From contig JACQVT010000503.1 in assembly GCA_016209665.1 (NCBI GenBank), positions 1-6,411 on the forward strand: a DNA stretch of 6,411 nt, written 5' to 3'. The notes beneath the pieces were generated by a model, which was not told the DNA's origin, ran no database searches, and worked only from the letters and a program-made list of their open reading frames with translations. Of this stretch, positions 1 through 5,956 are shown piece after piece (positions within the stretch are counted from its first letter, which is position 1; every line of letters starts with the position of its first letter). The DNA is from Planctomycetota bacterium. Lineage in GTDB: Bacteria > Planctomycetota > Phycisphaerae > UBA1845 > PWPN01. The translations under genes were made by a program, and so were the position numbers.

Positions 1-293
1 GTCTACCCGAGGCTCGGGACGCCCTGAAGAAGGCCGTCAGTCTGGCGCCCAACCAGGCCCGGTTCTGGTACAATCTGGGGCTGGCCGAGAACCATCTGGG
101 GGATTCGACGTCCGCCCTGAACGCTTTGGAGAGGGCCGAGCAACTCGACCCGTCGGCGGCGGACTACCCGTACAGCCGGGCGACCATCTACCTGGGCCTC
201 AACCAACCGGAACAGGCCAAGGCGGCGTTGCGGCACGCCCTGCGGATCGACCCGAACCACGCCCAGGCCAAGCGACTGCTGAACGAATTGTAA
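1..293 (+). CDS. TPR-repeat protein, C-terminal fragment
   Basis: This is the last 96 codons of a gene that begins before the window; the reading frame starts at base 3 and ends with TAA at 291-293. The visible protein holds the second half of one tetratricopeptide repeat (residues 1-16), two full 34-residue repeats (17-50 and 51-84) and a short capping helix. Each repeat ends in a typical A-x-x-x-D/A-P helix-B signature (SLAP, QLDP, RIDP), and W22-Y-N-L-G-L matches the TPR helix-A pattern. TPR arrays are helical scaffolds for protein-protein contacts. No catalytic domain is visible in this part, so the function of the whole protein cannot be told; the missing N-terminal part could carry a signal peptide, a kinase or more repeats. 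The TPR assignment is firm and the biological role is unknown. Confidence 0.9.
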   Translation, partial: LPEARDALKKAVSLAPNQARFWYNLGLAENHLGDSTSALNALERAEQLDPSAADYPYSRATIYLGLNQPEQAKAALRHALRIDPNHAQAKRLLNEL

Positions 294-364
294 GCGGCCC
301 ACCGGCGCGGTCGTAGCTCGGCCTCGCGTATGCTCACGGTTCGGACAAGCCTCACGGCTCTTCT

Positions 365-382
365 CCTCGCTCCAAGGCGAGG
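365..382 (+). terminator. Hairpin downstream of the TPR gene
   Basis: CCTCGC (365-370) and GCGAGG (377-382) are perfectly complementary arms around a 6-base loop; a flanking T-G wobble extends the stem to 7. It lies about 70 bases after the TPR stop codon. There is no T-tract behind it, so it is not a canonical intrinsic terminator. It could stabilise the mRNA 3' end or be a chance fold in GC-rich DNA. Confidence 0.3.
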
Positions 383-544
383 GATTGGGTGACAAATAAT
401 TAGCATCGGCGCGCAGGTCAATTGCCGCCGGTGGACCCGACCGAGCCTGGGGGCCGGAATGTTGAAAACCCGCAAACCTTTGGACCGGTATCGCGTCCTA
501 TTGGGTGTGGCCGACGTTTTTCGCGGGAACCTGCCCTGCGCCGC

Positions 545-573
545 TTGCACGGGCGCGGCGCCCACGCTAGAAC
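545..573 (+). promoter_or_regulatory. Possible sigma70-type promoter for the HEAT gene
   Basis: TTGCAC (545-550) and TAGAAC (568-573) lie 17 bases apart. They match the -35 and -10 consensus at 3/6 and 4/6 positions. Transcription would start near 580, giving a leader of about 50 bases before the ATG at 630. The match is modest and the call rests on spacing and position only. Confidence 0.25.
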
Positions 574-614
574 AAGGGTTGAAGGATCGCGGCGGCCGCC
601 TGGAAACTCGGACG

Positions 615-619
615 AAGGA
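615..619 (+). promoter_or_regulatory. Shine-Dalgarno site fixing the HEAT gene start
   Basis: AAGGA lies 10 bases before the ATG at 630. The in-frame ATG at 459 has no comparable site (upstream is GGGGGCCGGA directly against the start). Together with the signal peptide that follows, this favours 630 as the start. Confidence 0.5.
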
Positions 620-629
620 ATCCCGGAAT

Positions 630-2588
630 ATGACGCCCCGGACACGCCAGCCAGCGCCCCTTCCACCGTCCGACCGACCGACAGGTGCCGGAGGGTGGCG
701 GGTGTTCGTGGTCGTCCTGGGCGTCGCGGTGGCGGTTCAGTTCCCCCCGCCGGTGGCCCGCGGCCAAGCCGTCGACTCGGCCACGGCGGCCGCGTCGACC
801 CGAACCGGGGACGCGACCAACCCCAGCGACCGTCTGCTGCTGCTGATCCCCACCCTGACGGGGGAGGGAACCACCGCCGACCGTCACGAGGCGGCGGCGG
901 CGATCCTGCGGTTGGGAACGGAGGACGCGGTCAAGGCGGTGACCGGAATCCTCAAGCTCAAGAACAACAACGCCGCCAAGCTGGCGATCTGCGCCGCGGT
1001 CGGGGAGATGGACTCGCCCCCCGCCGCCCTGGCGGAACCGTTGCTCGCCCTCCTGCAACAGCAGAAGGACCCGCAGATTCACGATGCGGTGGTGCCGGCC
1101 CTGTCGCGGTTCACCGACCCGTCGATCAGCGGACGACTCAAGGACTTCCTGGAGCAGGAGGAGTTGGAATGGCTCCGGTCCGAGCACGTCGCCCGCTCCC
1201 GCGAGTTGTACGGCCTGCTGCCCAAGGAGAGCGACCGGATCGGCCGGCTCCAGACCTGGCTCAAGGCCGCCCAGCCCGTCGACCGGCTGACCGCTCTGGA
1301 GATCGTGCACGGGGCGATGCTGGCCACGACGCCCACGCCGCCGGCCAAGGAGGTCTTGCAGCAGATCCGCCAGATGCTTCGCGACCCCGACGAGGACGTG
1401 CGGCGCAAGTGCGTGGCGGTGCTGCGGGACCTCCAGGAGAAGGAGGATGCCGCCCGCATCCTGGGCATGCTGGAGCACGAGCGGTCGCCGGTGGTGCTCG
1501 AGGAGATTTACAAGGCCCTGGGCCGCATGGGCGACCCCGAGGCGACGGGGGCGTGCATCAAGGGCCTGCGAAATCCCAACGAGGACGTGGCGTCGGGGGC
1601 CGCCGACGCCTTGGGCCGCCTGTGCCGCGTGGTAAACGGCAAGGTTCCGCCCAACGCGGCCCTGGCGGTGACGGCGATCCTCGAACGGGCGAACGAGCCG
1701 ATGGGCGACAAGCTTCGCGAGCAATTGGTGACGGCGATGGCCCAGATTGCCGACCGGAGGTTCCTGCCCATCCTGGCCGTACACGCGAAGCCCGACGAGA
1801 AGGTGGCGCAGGTTCGCCAGGCGGCGATCGCGGGCATCGGGCAGATCGGCGATCCGGAGCAGGTGGACCTGGTCATCGCCGGGTTGTCGGAGGACCCGGA
1901 CCCGGGCGTGCGGGAGGCGGCAGCGGAGGCCCTGGGCAAGCTCGGCAACAAGCCCGCGCATCTGAGGCCGCTGGTTCTGCACCTCGCCGATGCGTCCCAG
2001 GCGGTGCAGAACAAGGCCTGGGCGGCGTACCGGCAGGTGGTAGGCCGGCTGACGTGGGAGGAGCGGCGGCAGGCCTTCAGCGCGTGGACGGGCGAGGACA
2101 AGGTTTCGACCGGCCGGCGGATCGACCTGCTGACCGACATGGAGAGCCAGGCGGCCGCGGCCAAGAACGATCCCGGGCGGCTGGTCGACATCCGCGAGGA
2201 ACTGGGCGATGCCTTGCTGACGAGTGGCGAATACGCCTTGGCGGCGGCGGCGTTTGCCCGGGCGGCGGAGGGCATGACCGCGGAACAAGCCGGCCGGCGG
2301 TTGCCGCTGACGGTCAAGCTGCTGAATGCCTACCTGCGGGTACCCGCGTACGACAAGGCGATGGCCACGGCCGCGGCGGCCCAATCACCCCAGGCCCGCG
2401 AGGCCCTGGCTGAGCAGTTGTTCCGCTTCGTGGAGAACCTGGCGAAGACCGATCCTCGGGGGGCGGTCGACTGCATCGACCGGTTCAGGGCATCGTCGCC
2501 CGATCTGTTCAACGGCGACTGGGGCGCCAGGTTCGACGGGCTGCGGCGGTCGACGACTCAACCCGCCTCAACACTGCCCGGCGGTTGA
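630..2588 (+). CDS. Exported HEAT-repeat protein
   Basis: The encoded protein has 652 residues. Residues 1-22 are a polar, proline-rich lead with three arginines (R4, R6, R16), followed by a hydrophobic core (24-38) and a likely signal peptidase site after A43-R-G-Q-A47, so the product is probably exported. From about residue 68 to 470 it is built of HEAT / PBS-lyase-type helical repeats. The clearest units are around 241-268 (MLRDPDEDVRRKCVAVL), 272-298, 303-331 (GLRNPNEDVASGAADALGRL), 395-408 and 413-438 (GLSEDPDPGVREAAAEALGKLG); the D-P-x-x-x-V-R/A-x-x-A-A-x-A-L-G pattern is diagnostic. Residues 510-620 are helical and TPR-like (GDALLTSGEYALAAAAFARAAEG). HEAT solenoids bind partners, and no catalytic site is visible. 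The gene follows a TPR gene in the same direction but 336 bases away, so it is probably transcribed separately. The start at 630 is chosen over 459 because of the signal peptide and the Shine-Dalgarno site. Its partner is unknown. Confidence 0.88.
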   Translation: MTPRTRQPAPLPPSDRPTGAGGWRVFVVVLGVAVAVQFPPPVARGQAVDSATAAASTRTGDATNPSDRLLLLIPTLTGEGTTADRHEAAAAILRLGTEDAVKAVTGILKLKNNNAAKLAICAAVGEMDSPPAALAEPLLALLQQQKDPQIHDAVVPALSRFTDPSISGRLKDFLEQEELEWLRSEHVARSRELYGLLPKESDRIGRLQTWLKAAQPVDRLTALEIVHGAMLATTPTPPAKEVLQQIRQMLRDPDEDVRRKCVAVLRDLQEKEDAARILGMLEHERSPVVLEEIYKALGRMGDPEATGACIKGLRNPNEDVASGAADALGRLCRVVNGKVPPNAALAVTAILERANEPMGDKLREQLVTAMAQIADRRFLPILAVHAKPDEKVAQVRQAAIAGIGQIGDPEQVDLVIAGLSEDPDPGVREAAAEALGKLGNKPAHLRPLVLHLADASQAVQNKAWAAYRQVVGRLTWEERRQAFSAWTGEDKVSTGRRIDLLTDMESQAAAAKNDPGRLVDIREELGDALLTSGEYALAAAAFARAAEGMTAEQAGRRLPLTVKLLNAYLRVPAYDKAMATAAAAQSPQAREALAEQLFRFVENLAKTDPRGAVDCIDRFRASSPDLFNGDWGARFDGLRRSTTQPASTLPGG

Positions 2589-2589
2589 G
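2557..2589. terminator. Inverted repeat over the HEAT stop codon, between convergent genes
   Basis: CTCAACCCGCC (2557-2567) pairs with GGCGGTTGAG (2580-2589), giving ten base pairs with one bulged C and a 12-base loop. The repeat covers the last codons and TGA of the HEAT gene and ends three bases before the stop of the minus-strand gene. Being self-complementary it would fold in transcripts from either side, so it could serve both genes as a shared 3'-end hairpin. Neither side has a T-tract, so intrinsic termination is not proven. Confidence 0.4.
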
Positions 2590-2591
2590 CA

Positions 2592-4295
2592 TCATCCGGT
2601 TGGACCACTGGCGGCAGCAGGAACGGCGACCGGCGAGGCCGGCGAGGATGCCGTCGCCACATCCAGCAGGTAAAGGTCACCCCGTCGCGACCAGCATATG
2701 CCGGCCGGCAGGCGGGCTCGGGGGTGTTCGGCGTTATCGGGGACCAGCACCACGCGCCGCCAGCCGCCCGAGGTGTCGCGGACGTGATCGAGGAAGGCCC
2801 GGGCATCGTCGGGCGTCCTCATCGGCCAGACAGCACTCACCTCGAGTCCCGAAACCTGCCGGCGGAGGACGACGTATCGGACGGCCGGGTCGGCCATCCC
2901 GCTCTCACAGATGATCAGCCCGCCCGCACCGGCCAGGTCGACCGCCTCGTCCGCCATGCGTTGGGCCGAGCGGTCGGCGACTGTCCAAGGCCACAAGAGA
3001 TACCGGTAATCGTCGCGGTAAGGCCGATGGCGTTCGTAGGTGCCGAGCACCTGTGCCCGGCGGGCGATGGCCGGGGCCACGCCGTACACGAGCGGTGTCA
3101 ACACCAGCAGAGCCACGCCCGCGGTGCGGGCCCAGCGGCGGGCGGGTTCCAGCCATTGTGTGGTCCGGGCAGCTCCGAGACCGGCGAACAGCGACAGCAG
3201 CACGTACATCGGGAGGAAAAACGTGTGTTGATCGACGACGTTGTAGCGCAGGGCGAATCCGGCGTGCAAGACCAGCCCGGCGACCAAGGCCCAGCCGGCG
3301 GCCCGCAGGAGGTCTGTCTTCCGCCAGACCGCCAGGCCGACAACCGCGGCGGGCAGGAAGAGACTCGGGAAACTCAGGCCGATCCACCCCGCGCTCAACG
3401 CCAGGATGTGGGGCGAGATCGAAGCGTTCAGGACGTTCCCGGCGTAGACGGTGCCGAACAGGGCGGAGCGGAGGGTGCCGGCCGGATCGCCGCTGCCCAA
3501 GCACTCCAGGACCACCAGACCCGTATAAGGCAGCGACCCCAGCAACCAGAGCAGAGTCGCCGCGGTTGCATCTCGACCGCCGAGCTTGAACGATCGCCGC
3601 GCCCCCCACGCGTAGATCGCCAGCACCGGCGTGGTCAGGATCGCCTGCAAGTGGTTCGCCAAGCCCAGGCCGTTGAGCAGGAACATGCCGAGGAGCGCCC
3701 GACGGGAACCGGTGCGGGCGTGGTGGATCAGGCACCAGCACTCGCCGGTCAGGAGGGCCGCACTGAGTGTGTATACCTCGGCGGTGGTGGCCATGTGCCA
3801 GAACGTGTTGGCCAGAGCCAGCGAGGCGGCGGCGAAAACGGCCGGTCCCACGCGGCCCGTCAACGTCCGCACGCAGCCGAGGACATTGGCGACCGCGATG
3901 GCCGCCGCCAGGGAACTGACGAGCGTGACGACGAAGGCCGGCTCGAGGCTGCTGAGCCGGACAGCAAGGCGGGTCAACCAATGGTGCAGCGGATGGCTGA
4001 GGGCCAGGCCCAGCGAGCCCCGCAGGTCGTGGGTCAGGGTCCGCAGGATGAAGACACCGCCATCCTGCCATTGGGCGCCCCGGCCGGCTGTCGCCGCGTA
4101 CAGGAGGAACGACAGCACGAAGGCCGCCAGCCAGATGGGGATGACGGAACGGGCAGTCGATGTCGAATGGATGCCTGCCGTGCTACTGGGACGGACTGAG
4201 GACTTGTTACCTCCAACGTCTGACATGCCGAAGAAGGCGGGCAGGATGCCCGCCCCCCAGGAGCCGGGTTGGGAGCCGCTCGTCGCGGGCTGCAT
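2592..4295 (-). CDS. Polytopic membrane protein, DUF2723/TMEM260-like (GT-C type)
   Basis: This 567-residue integral membrane protein has hydrophobic helices near 52-70, 118-140, 150-167, 172-191, 200-229, 244-265, 294-323, 331-349, 357-375 and 391-410, then a soluble C-terminal part (411-567). Family-type motifs are Q77-D-G-G-V-F in the first loop, H101-P-L-H104, F165-W followed by A172-E-V-Y-T-L, G209-L-G-L-A-N-H215, and D355-Q-H-T-F-F-L-P-M-Y364. This pattern is that of DUF2723, the family of human TMEM260, a protein O-mannosyltransferase; GT-C enzymes use lipid-linked sugars on the outer side of the membrane. The acidic first-loop motif supports a glycosyltransferase role, but the substrate is not known. 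The start at 4295 has a good Shine-Dalgarno site, yet residues 1-50 are atypical and include a palindromic repeat. The in-frame ATG at 4226 is a shorter alternative without such a site. The gene converges on the HEAT gene and diverges from the methyltransferase gene. Confidence 0.8.
   Translation of the reverse strand: MQPATSGSQPGSWGAGILPAFFGMSDVGGNKSSVRPSSTAGIHSTSTARSVIPIWLAAFVLSFLLYAATAGRGAQWQDGGVFILRTLTHDLRGSLGLALSHPLHHWLTRLAVRLSSLEPAFVVTLVSSLAAAIAVANVLGCVRTLTGRVGPAVFAAASLALANTFWHMATTAEVYTLSAALLTGECWCLIHHARTGSRRALLGMFLLNGLGLANHLQAILTTPVLAIYAWGARRSFKLGGRDATAATLLWLLGSLPYTGLVVLECLGSGDPAGTLRSALFGTVYAGNVLNASISPHILALSAGWIGLSFPSLFLPAAVVGLAVWRKTDLLRAAGWALVAGLVLHAGFALRYNVVDQHTFFLPMYVLLSLFAGLGAARTTQWLEPARRWARTAGVALLVLTPLVYGVAPAIARRAQVLGTYERHRPYRDDYRYLLWPWTVADRSAQRMADEAVDLAGAGGLIICESGMADPAVRYVVLRRQVSGLEVSAVWPMRTPDDARAFLDHVRDTSGGWRRVVLVPDNAEHPRARLPAGICWSRRGDLYLLDVATASSPASPVAVPAAASGPTG
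4236..4254. repeat. Perfect 8-bp palindrome inside the 5' end of the membrane protein gene
   Basis: GGCGGGCA (4236-4243) and TGCCCGCC (4247-4254) are exact reverse complements around a 3-base GGA loop. Read on the minus strand it encodes part of G-A-G-I-L-P-A-F-F (residues 14-22 of the long form of the membrane protein). Short GC-rich palindromes of this shape are often dispersed, REP-like repeats in bacterial genomes. Only one copy is in this window, so its dispersed nature is inference. Confidence 0.6.
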
Positions 4296-4302
4296 GTTCG
4301 CA

Positions 4303-4307
4303 TCCTA
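4303..4307 (-). promoter_or_regulatory. Shine-Dalgarno site for the membrane protein start at 4295
   Basis: On the minus strand TAGGA lies 7 bases before the ATG at 4295. The alternative ATG at 4226 is preceded by CCCGCCTTCTTCGGC, with no purine-rich site. This favours the longer form even though it places a palindrome in the coding region. Confidence 0.45.
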
Positions 4308-4337
4308 CCGGGGGCGCGGCCGATGGTCCAAGAGCGG

Positions 4338-4367
4338 TTGGCATTCGGCGCCGGGCTCGGTTAGGTT
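4338..4367 (+). promoter_or_regulatory. Weak promoter candidate before the methyltransferase gene
   Basis: TTGGCA (4338-4343) matches the -35 consensus at 5/6 positions. TAGGTT (4362-4367), 18 bases further, matches the -10 box at only 3/6. If real, transcription would begin almost at the start codon, giving a leaderless or near-leaderless mRNA. The divergent gap is only about 80 bases, so promoters for both genes must lie in or near it. Confidence 0.2.
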
Positions 4368-4376
4368 CTGCCGGTG

Positions 4377-5162
4377 ATGAGGACGAAACTCAGTGCGGCC
4401 AACCCGCAAGGGTACAACCGGGCCGGGTATGCGTGGGAGATGGTGCCGGCGGATGGGAAGTGTCACCTGGATTTCGGCTGCCACCAGGGCAGGTTCCTGC
4501 ACTTGTTGGCCGACAAGGGACCGCGGCGGCTGGTCGGCGTCGACGTGGATCGTGAGGCGATCGAGGCCGGCCGGGTTCGGCATCCGAACCTCGAACTGGT
4601 CCACCTGACCGAACCGCACCGGCTGCCGTTCGCCGACGGGACATTCGACTCCATCTCGGCCCTGGACGTTATCGAGCACGTGGCCGATCAGAAACAGGTG
4701 CTCGACGAGTTCCATCGCGTGCTTGCGCCCGACGGCGTGCTCATCGTCACCGTGCCGCGGCGGTACCTGCTGTCGTTCCTCGACCCGGGCAACCTGAAGT
4801 TCCGGTTTCCCGCGCTGCATCGCCGGGCTTTCGCGCTGCTGTACTCGCGGGCGGAATACGAACGGCGATACGCCGCCAATCCCGACGGCCTGATCGGCGA
4901 CGTGTCGGCGGGCAAGGCCTGGCACGAGCACTTCACGCCGGCCGGCCTGGCGAGCCTGCTTGGAGACTCGGGCTTCGAGGTCGTGGACTTCGACGGCAGC
5001 GGATTCTTCGGACGGCTGTTGGACGTGGTGGCGGTGCCGACGTCCGGCCTGGCGCTCATGCGGCGGCTTTTTTCGCCTCTCTTTCGTATCGACGCCCGGC
5101 TGTTTGCGTCGATGAATCTGTTCTGCACGGCCAGGAAGCGACAAGCGGCCGGCCCGAGTTGA
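4377..5162 (+). CDS. Class I SAM-dependent methyltransferase (Methyltransf_11 type)
   Basis: The encoded protein has 261 residues from the ATG at 4377; a GTG directly before it (4374) is an equally possible start, and there is only a weak AGG at 4363-4365 upstream. The N-terminal half is a Rossmann-like SAM-binding domain. Motif I is H-L-D-F-G-C-H-Q-G (residues 30-38), the strand-2 acidic residue is in V-G-V-D-V-D (53-58), the L-P-F-A-D-G-T-F-D segment (83-91) precedes A-L-D-V-I-E-H-V (95-102), and V-L-A-P-D-G-V-L-I-V-T-V-P (115-127) gives strands 4-5. The second half (128-261) is less conserved and contains H183-E-H-F-T-P-A-G-L, a late motif usual in Methyltransf_11 and Methyltransf_23 proteins. 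Motif I has H-Q where most relatives have G-x. The substrate cannot be read from sequence; the downstream YdcF-type gene and divergent GT-C-like gene suggest a glycan, lipid or envelope metabolite. The gene is in tight tandem with the next gene, six bases apart. Confidence 0.88.
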   Translation: MRTKLSAANPQGYNRAGYAWEMVPADGKCHLDFGCHQGRFLHLLADKGPRRLVGVDVDREAIEAGRVRHPNLELVHLTEPHRLPFADGTFDSISALDVIEHVADQKQVLDEFHRVLAPDGVLIVTVPRRYLLSFLDPGNLKFRFPALHRRAFALLYSRAEYERRYAANPDGLIGDVSAGKAWHEHFTPAGLASLLGDSGFEVVDFDGSGFFGRLLDVVAVPTSGLALMRRLFSPLFRIDARLFASMNLFCTARKRQAAGPS

Positions 5163-5168
5163 GACGAC

Positions 5169-5843
5169 ATGAAGAACGAGCCCCCACCCATTCCGCACGC
5201 CCCGGCGGACGAGGGGAAGCCCCGAAGCCGGGGCCCGATCCGCCGCGCGGCCGAGTTCCTGTTCCGCGGGCTGCGCAACGTGCTTGCGTTCATGATGGCG
5301 GTCGTGCTGCTGCTGGCGTTTACGCCGCTGGGAAACCTGCTGTTCCGGCACCTGTCGGTCACGGTGGCCGATCCGCCCAAGGCGGATTACATCGTGTGCC
5401 TGGGCGGCGGGATGGGCCGCGAGGTGCGGGCGGCCCAGCTCTGGCATCGCAAGGTGGCGCCCATCGTGATCGTCAGCAACCGCCCGGGGGCCGCGGAGTG
5501 GATGCGGACGCTCGTCGAGCAGACGGGCGTGCCGCACGACCGCGTGCTGGTGGATGACACCTCGTACACCACCGCCGACCACCCCGAAGGGATCGCCCGC
5601 GTACCGGGCGTCGATCGCCACAGGCAGCGGTTCGTGATCGTCACCGACCACGTCCACAGCCGACGGGCCCAGGCCTGTTTCCTCAAGGCGGGCTACGAGC
5701 ACGTGACCTTCTGGGGCGGCCTCAAGGGCGTCAACCCCCCGACGACCTACTGGGAGTGGTGCGAGTGGCGGATCATCAACCTGCCGATGATCGTCTATGA
5801 GTGCGCGGCCACGGCGAAGTACACCTGGCGAGGGACGATATAA
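5169..5843 (+). CDS. Membrane-anchored DUF218 / YdcF-like protein
   Basis: The encoded protein has 224 residues. A basic lead (residues 16-36, rich in R/K) is followed by one transmembrane helix (about 37-58), and the DUF218 domain follows, probably on the outer face of the membrane. Domain motifs in order are A72-D-Y-I-V-C-L-G-G-G81, R84, the I-V-I-V-S-N strand (98-103), G107-A-A-E-W-M, G120-V-P, D129-D-T-S-Y-T-T-A-D-H138 and V155-I-V-T-D-H-V-H-S-R-R-A167. Family members include E. coli YdcF, SanA and ElyC, the latter two tied to envelope integrity and lipid-carrier or peptidoglycan metabolism. Relatives usually have S-x-N-T-x-E-N where this protein has S-Y-T-T-A-D-H, so the terminal Asn is replaced by His. 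The start ATG lies six bases after the methyltransferase stop with only a weak GAGACG before it, suggesting translational coupling in an operon. The stop codon lies at the edge of a truncated epimerase fragment on the other strand. Confidence 0.88.
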   Translation: MKNEPPPIPHAPADEGKPRSRGPIRRAAEFLFRGLRNVLAFMMAVVLLLAFTPLGNLLFRHLSVTVADPPKADYIVCLGGGMGREVRAAQLWHRKVAPIVIVSNRPGAAEWMRTLVEQTGVPHDRVLVDDTSYTTADHPEGIARVPGVDRHRQRFVIVTDHVHSRRAQACFLKAGYEHVTFWGGLKGVNPPTTYWEWCEWRIINLPMIVYECAATAKYTWRGTI

Positions 5844-5884
5844 CTGCCCAGGAAACCGGTCGCACCGGTGACGGCGATTCGCAT
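5834..5884 (-). pseudogene. N-terminal remnant of an NAD-dependent epimerase/dehydratase (SDR)
   Basis: On the minus strand an ATG at 5884 opens M-R-I-A-V-T-G-A-T-G-F-L-G-S-Y-I-V, the classic first strand and glycine loop (G7-x-x-G10-x-x-G13) of an extended short-chain dehydrogenase/epimerase that binds NAD(P). After about residue 17 the similarity ends: the frame continues antisense through the end of the YdcF-type gene and stops at 5795 after 29 codons. A complete enzyme of this family has roughly 300 residues, so only the first 5% is present. The start has its own Shine-Dalgarno site and an extended -10 promoter, which argues against chance. The remnant lies downstream of, and in the same direction as, the M55 gene. 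It is either a genomic deletion/inversion scar or an assembly join. Confidence 0.7.
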
Positions 5885-5893
5885 GATGACACG

Positions 5894-5898
5894 CTCCC
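5894..5898 (-). promoter_or_regulatory. Shine-Dalgarno site of the truncated epimerase
   Basis: GGGAG on the minus strand lies 9 bases before the ATG at 5884. It is the strongest ribosome-binding site in this end of the window and supports that ATG as a genuine former gene start. Confidence 0.55.
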
Positions 5899-5915
5899 GA
5901 ACAGCTCAGCAGACG

Positions 5916-5924
5916 ATCATAGCA
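5916..5924 (-). promoter_or_regulatory. Extended -10 promoter of the truncated epimerase
   Basis: On the minus strand TGCTATGAT (5924 down to 5916) fits the extended -10 pattern TGnTATAAT with one mismatch in the hexamer. No good -35 is visible (TTCCGC at 18-base spacing), which extended -10 promoters tolerate. Transcription would start near 5909, about 25 bases before the ATG at 5884. If active, it would now make RNA antisense to the YdcF-type gene. Confidence 0.45.
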
Positions 5925-5956
5925 GTCTAACGGCACGTGGCGGAATGTCGAAGGTG

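Larger units (their letters stand above)
294..629. other. Non-coding gap between TPR and HEAT genes
   Basis: This gap of 336 bases has no convincing gene. The HEAT-gene frame stays open upstream to an ATG at 459, but the 57 extra residues are unlike anything in the family and would bury the signal peptide, so I read them as untranslated. The gap contains a small hairpin (365-382), an AT-rich island (391-403, in otherwise GC-rich sequence) and a possible promoter (545-573). The other frames here give only low-complexity arginine/proline-rich shadow translations. Confidence 0.6.

Noticed and set aside
538..563. GC-rich self-complementary stretch (GCGCCG...CGGCGC) as a regulatory hairpin or riboswitch
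   Set aside because: Short GC arms with a long loop are expected by chance at this composition; no conserved riboswitch pattern is visible.
459..629. Upstream extension of the HEAT protein to the ATG at 459
   Set aside because: It adds 57 residues without family likeness, lacks a good Shine-Dalgarno site and would place the signal peptide internally.
567..2384. 605-codon minus-strand open frame antisense to the HEAT gene
   Set aside because: It is a low-complexity R/L/G/Q-rich translation with no domain, mirroring the codon pattern of the real gene.
422..2413. 663-codon plus-strand open frame overlapping the HEAT gene
   Set aside because: The translation is dominated by G/R/P/A with no motif, while the other frame shows clear HEAT repeats; it is a compositional shadow.
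2724..4199. 491-codon plus-strand frame antisense to the membrane protein
   Set aside because: It is rich in Q/R/G/E with no hydrophobic or domain pattern. The minus-strand frame has coherent membrane helices and family motifs.
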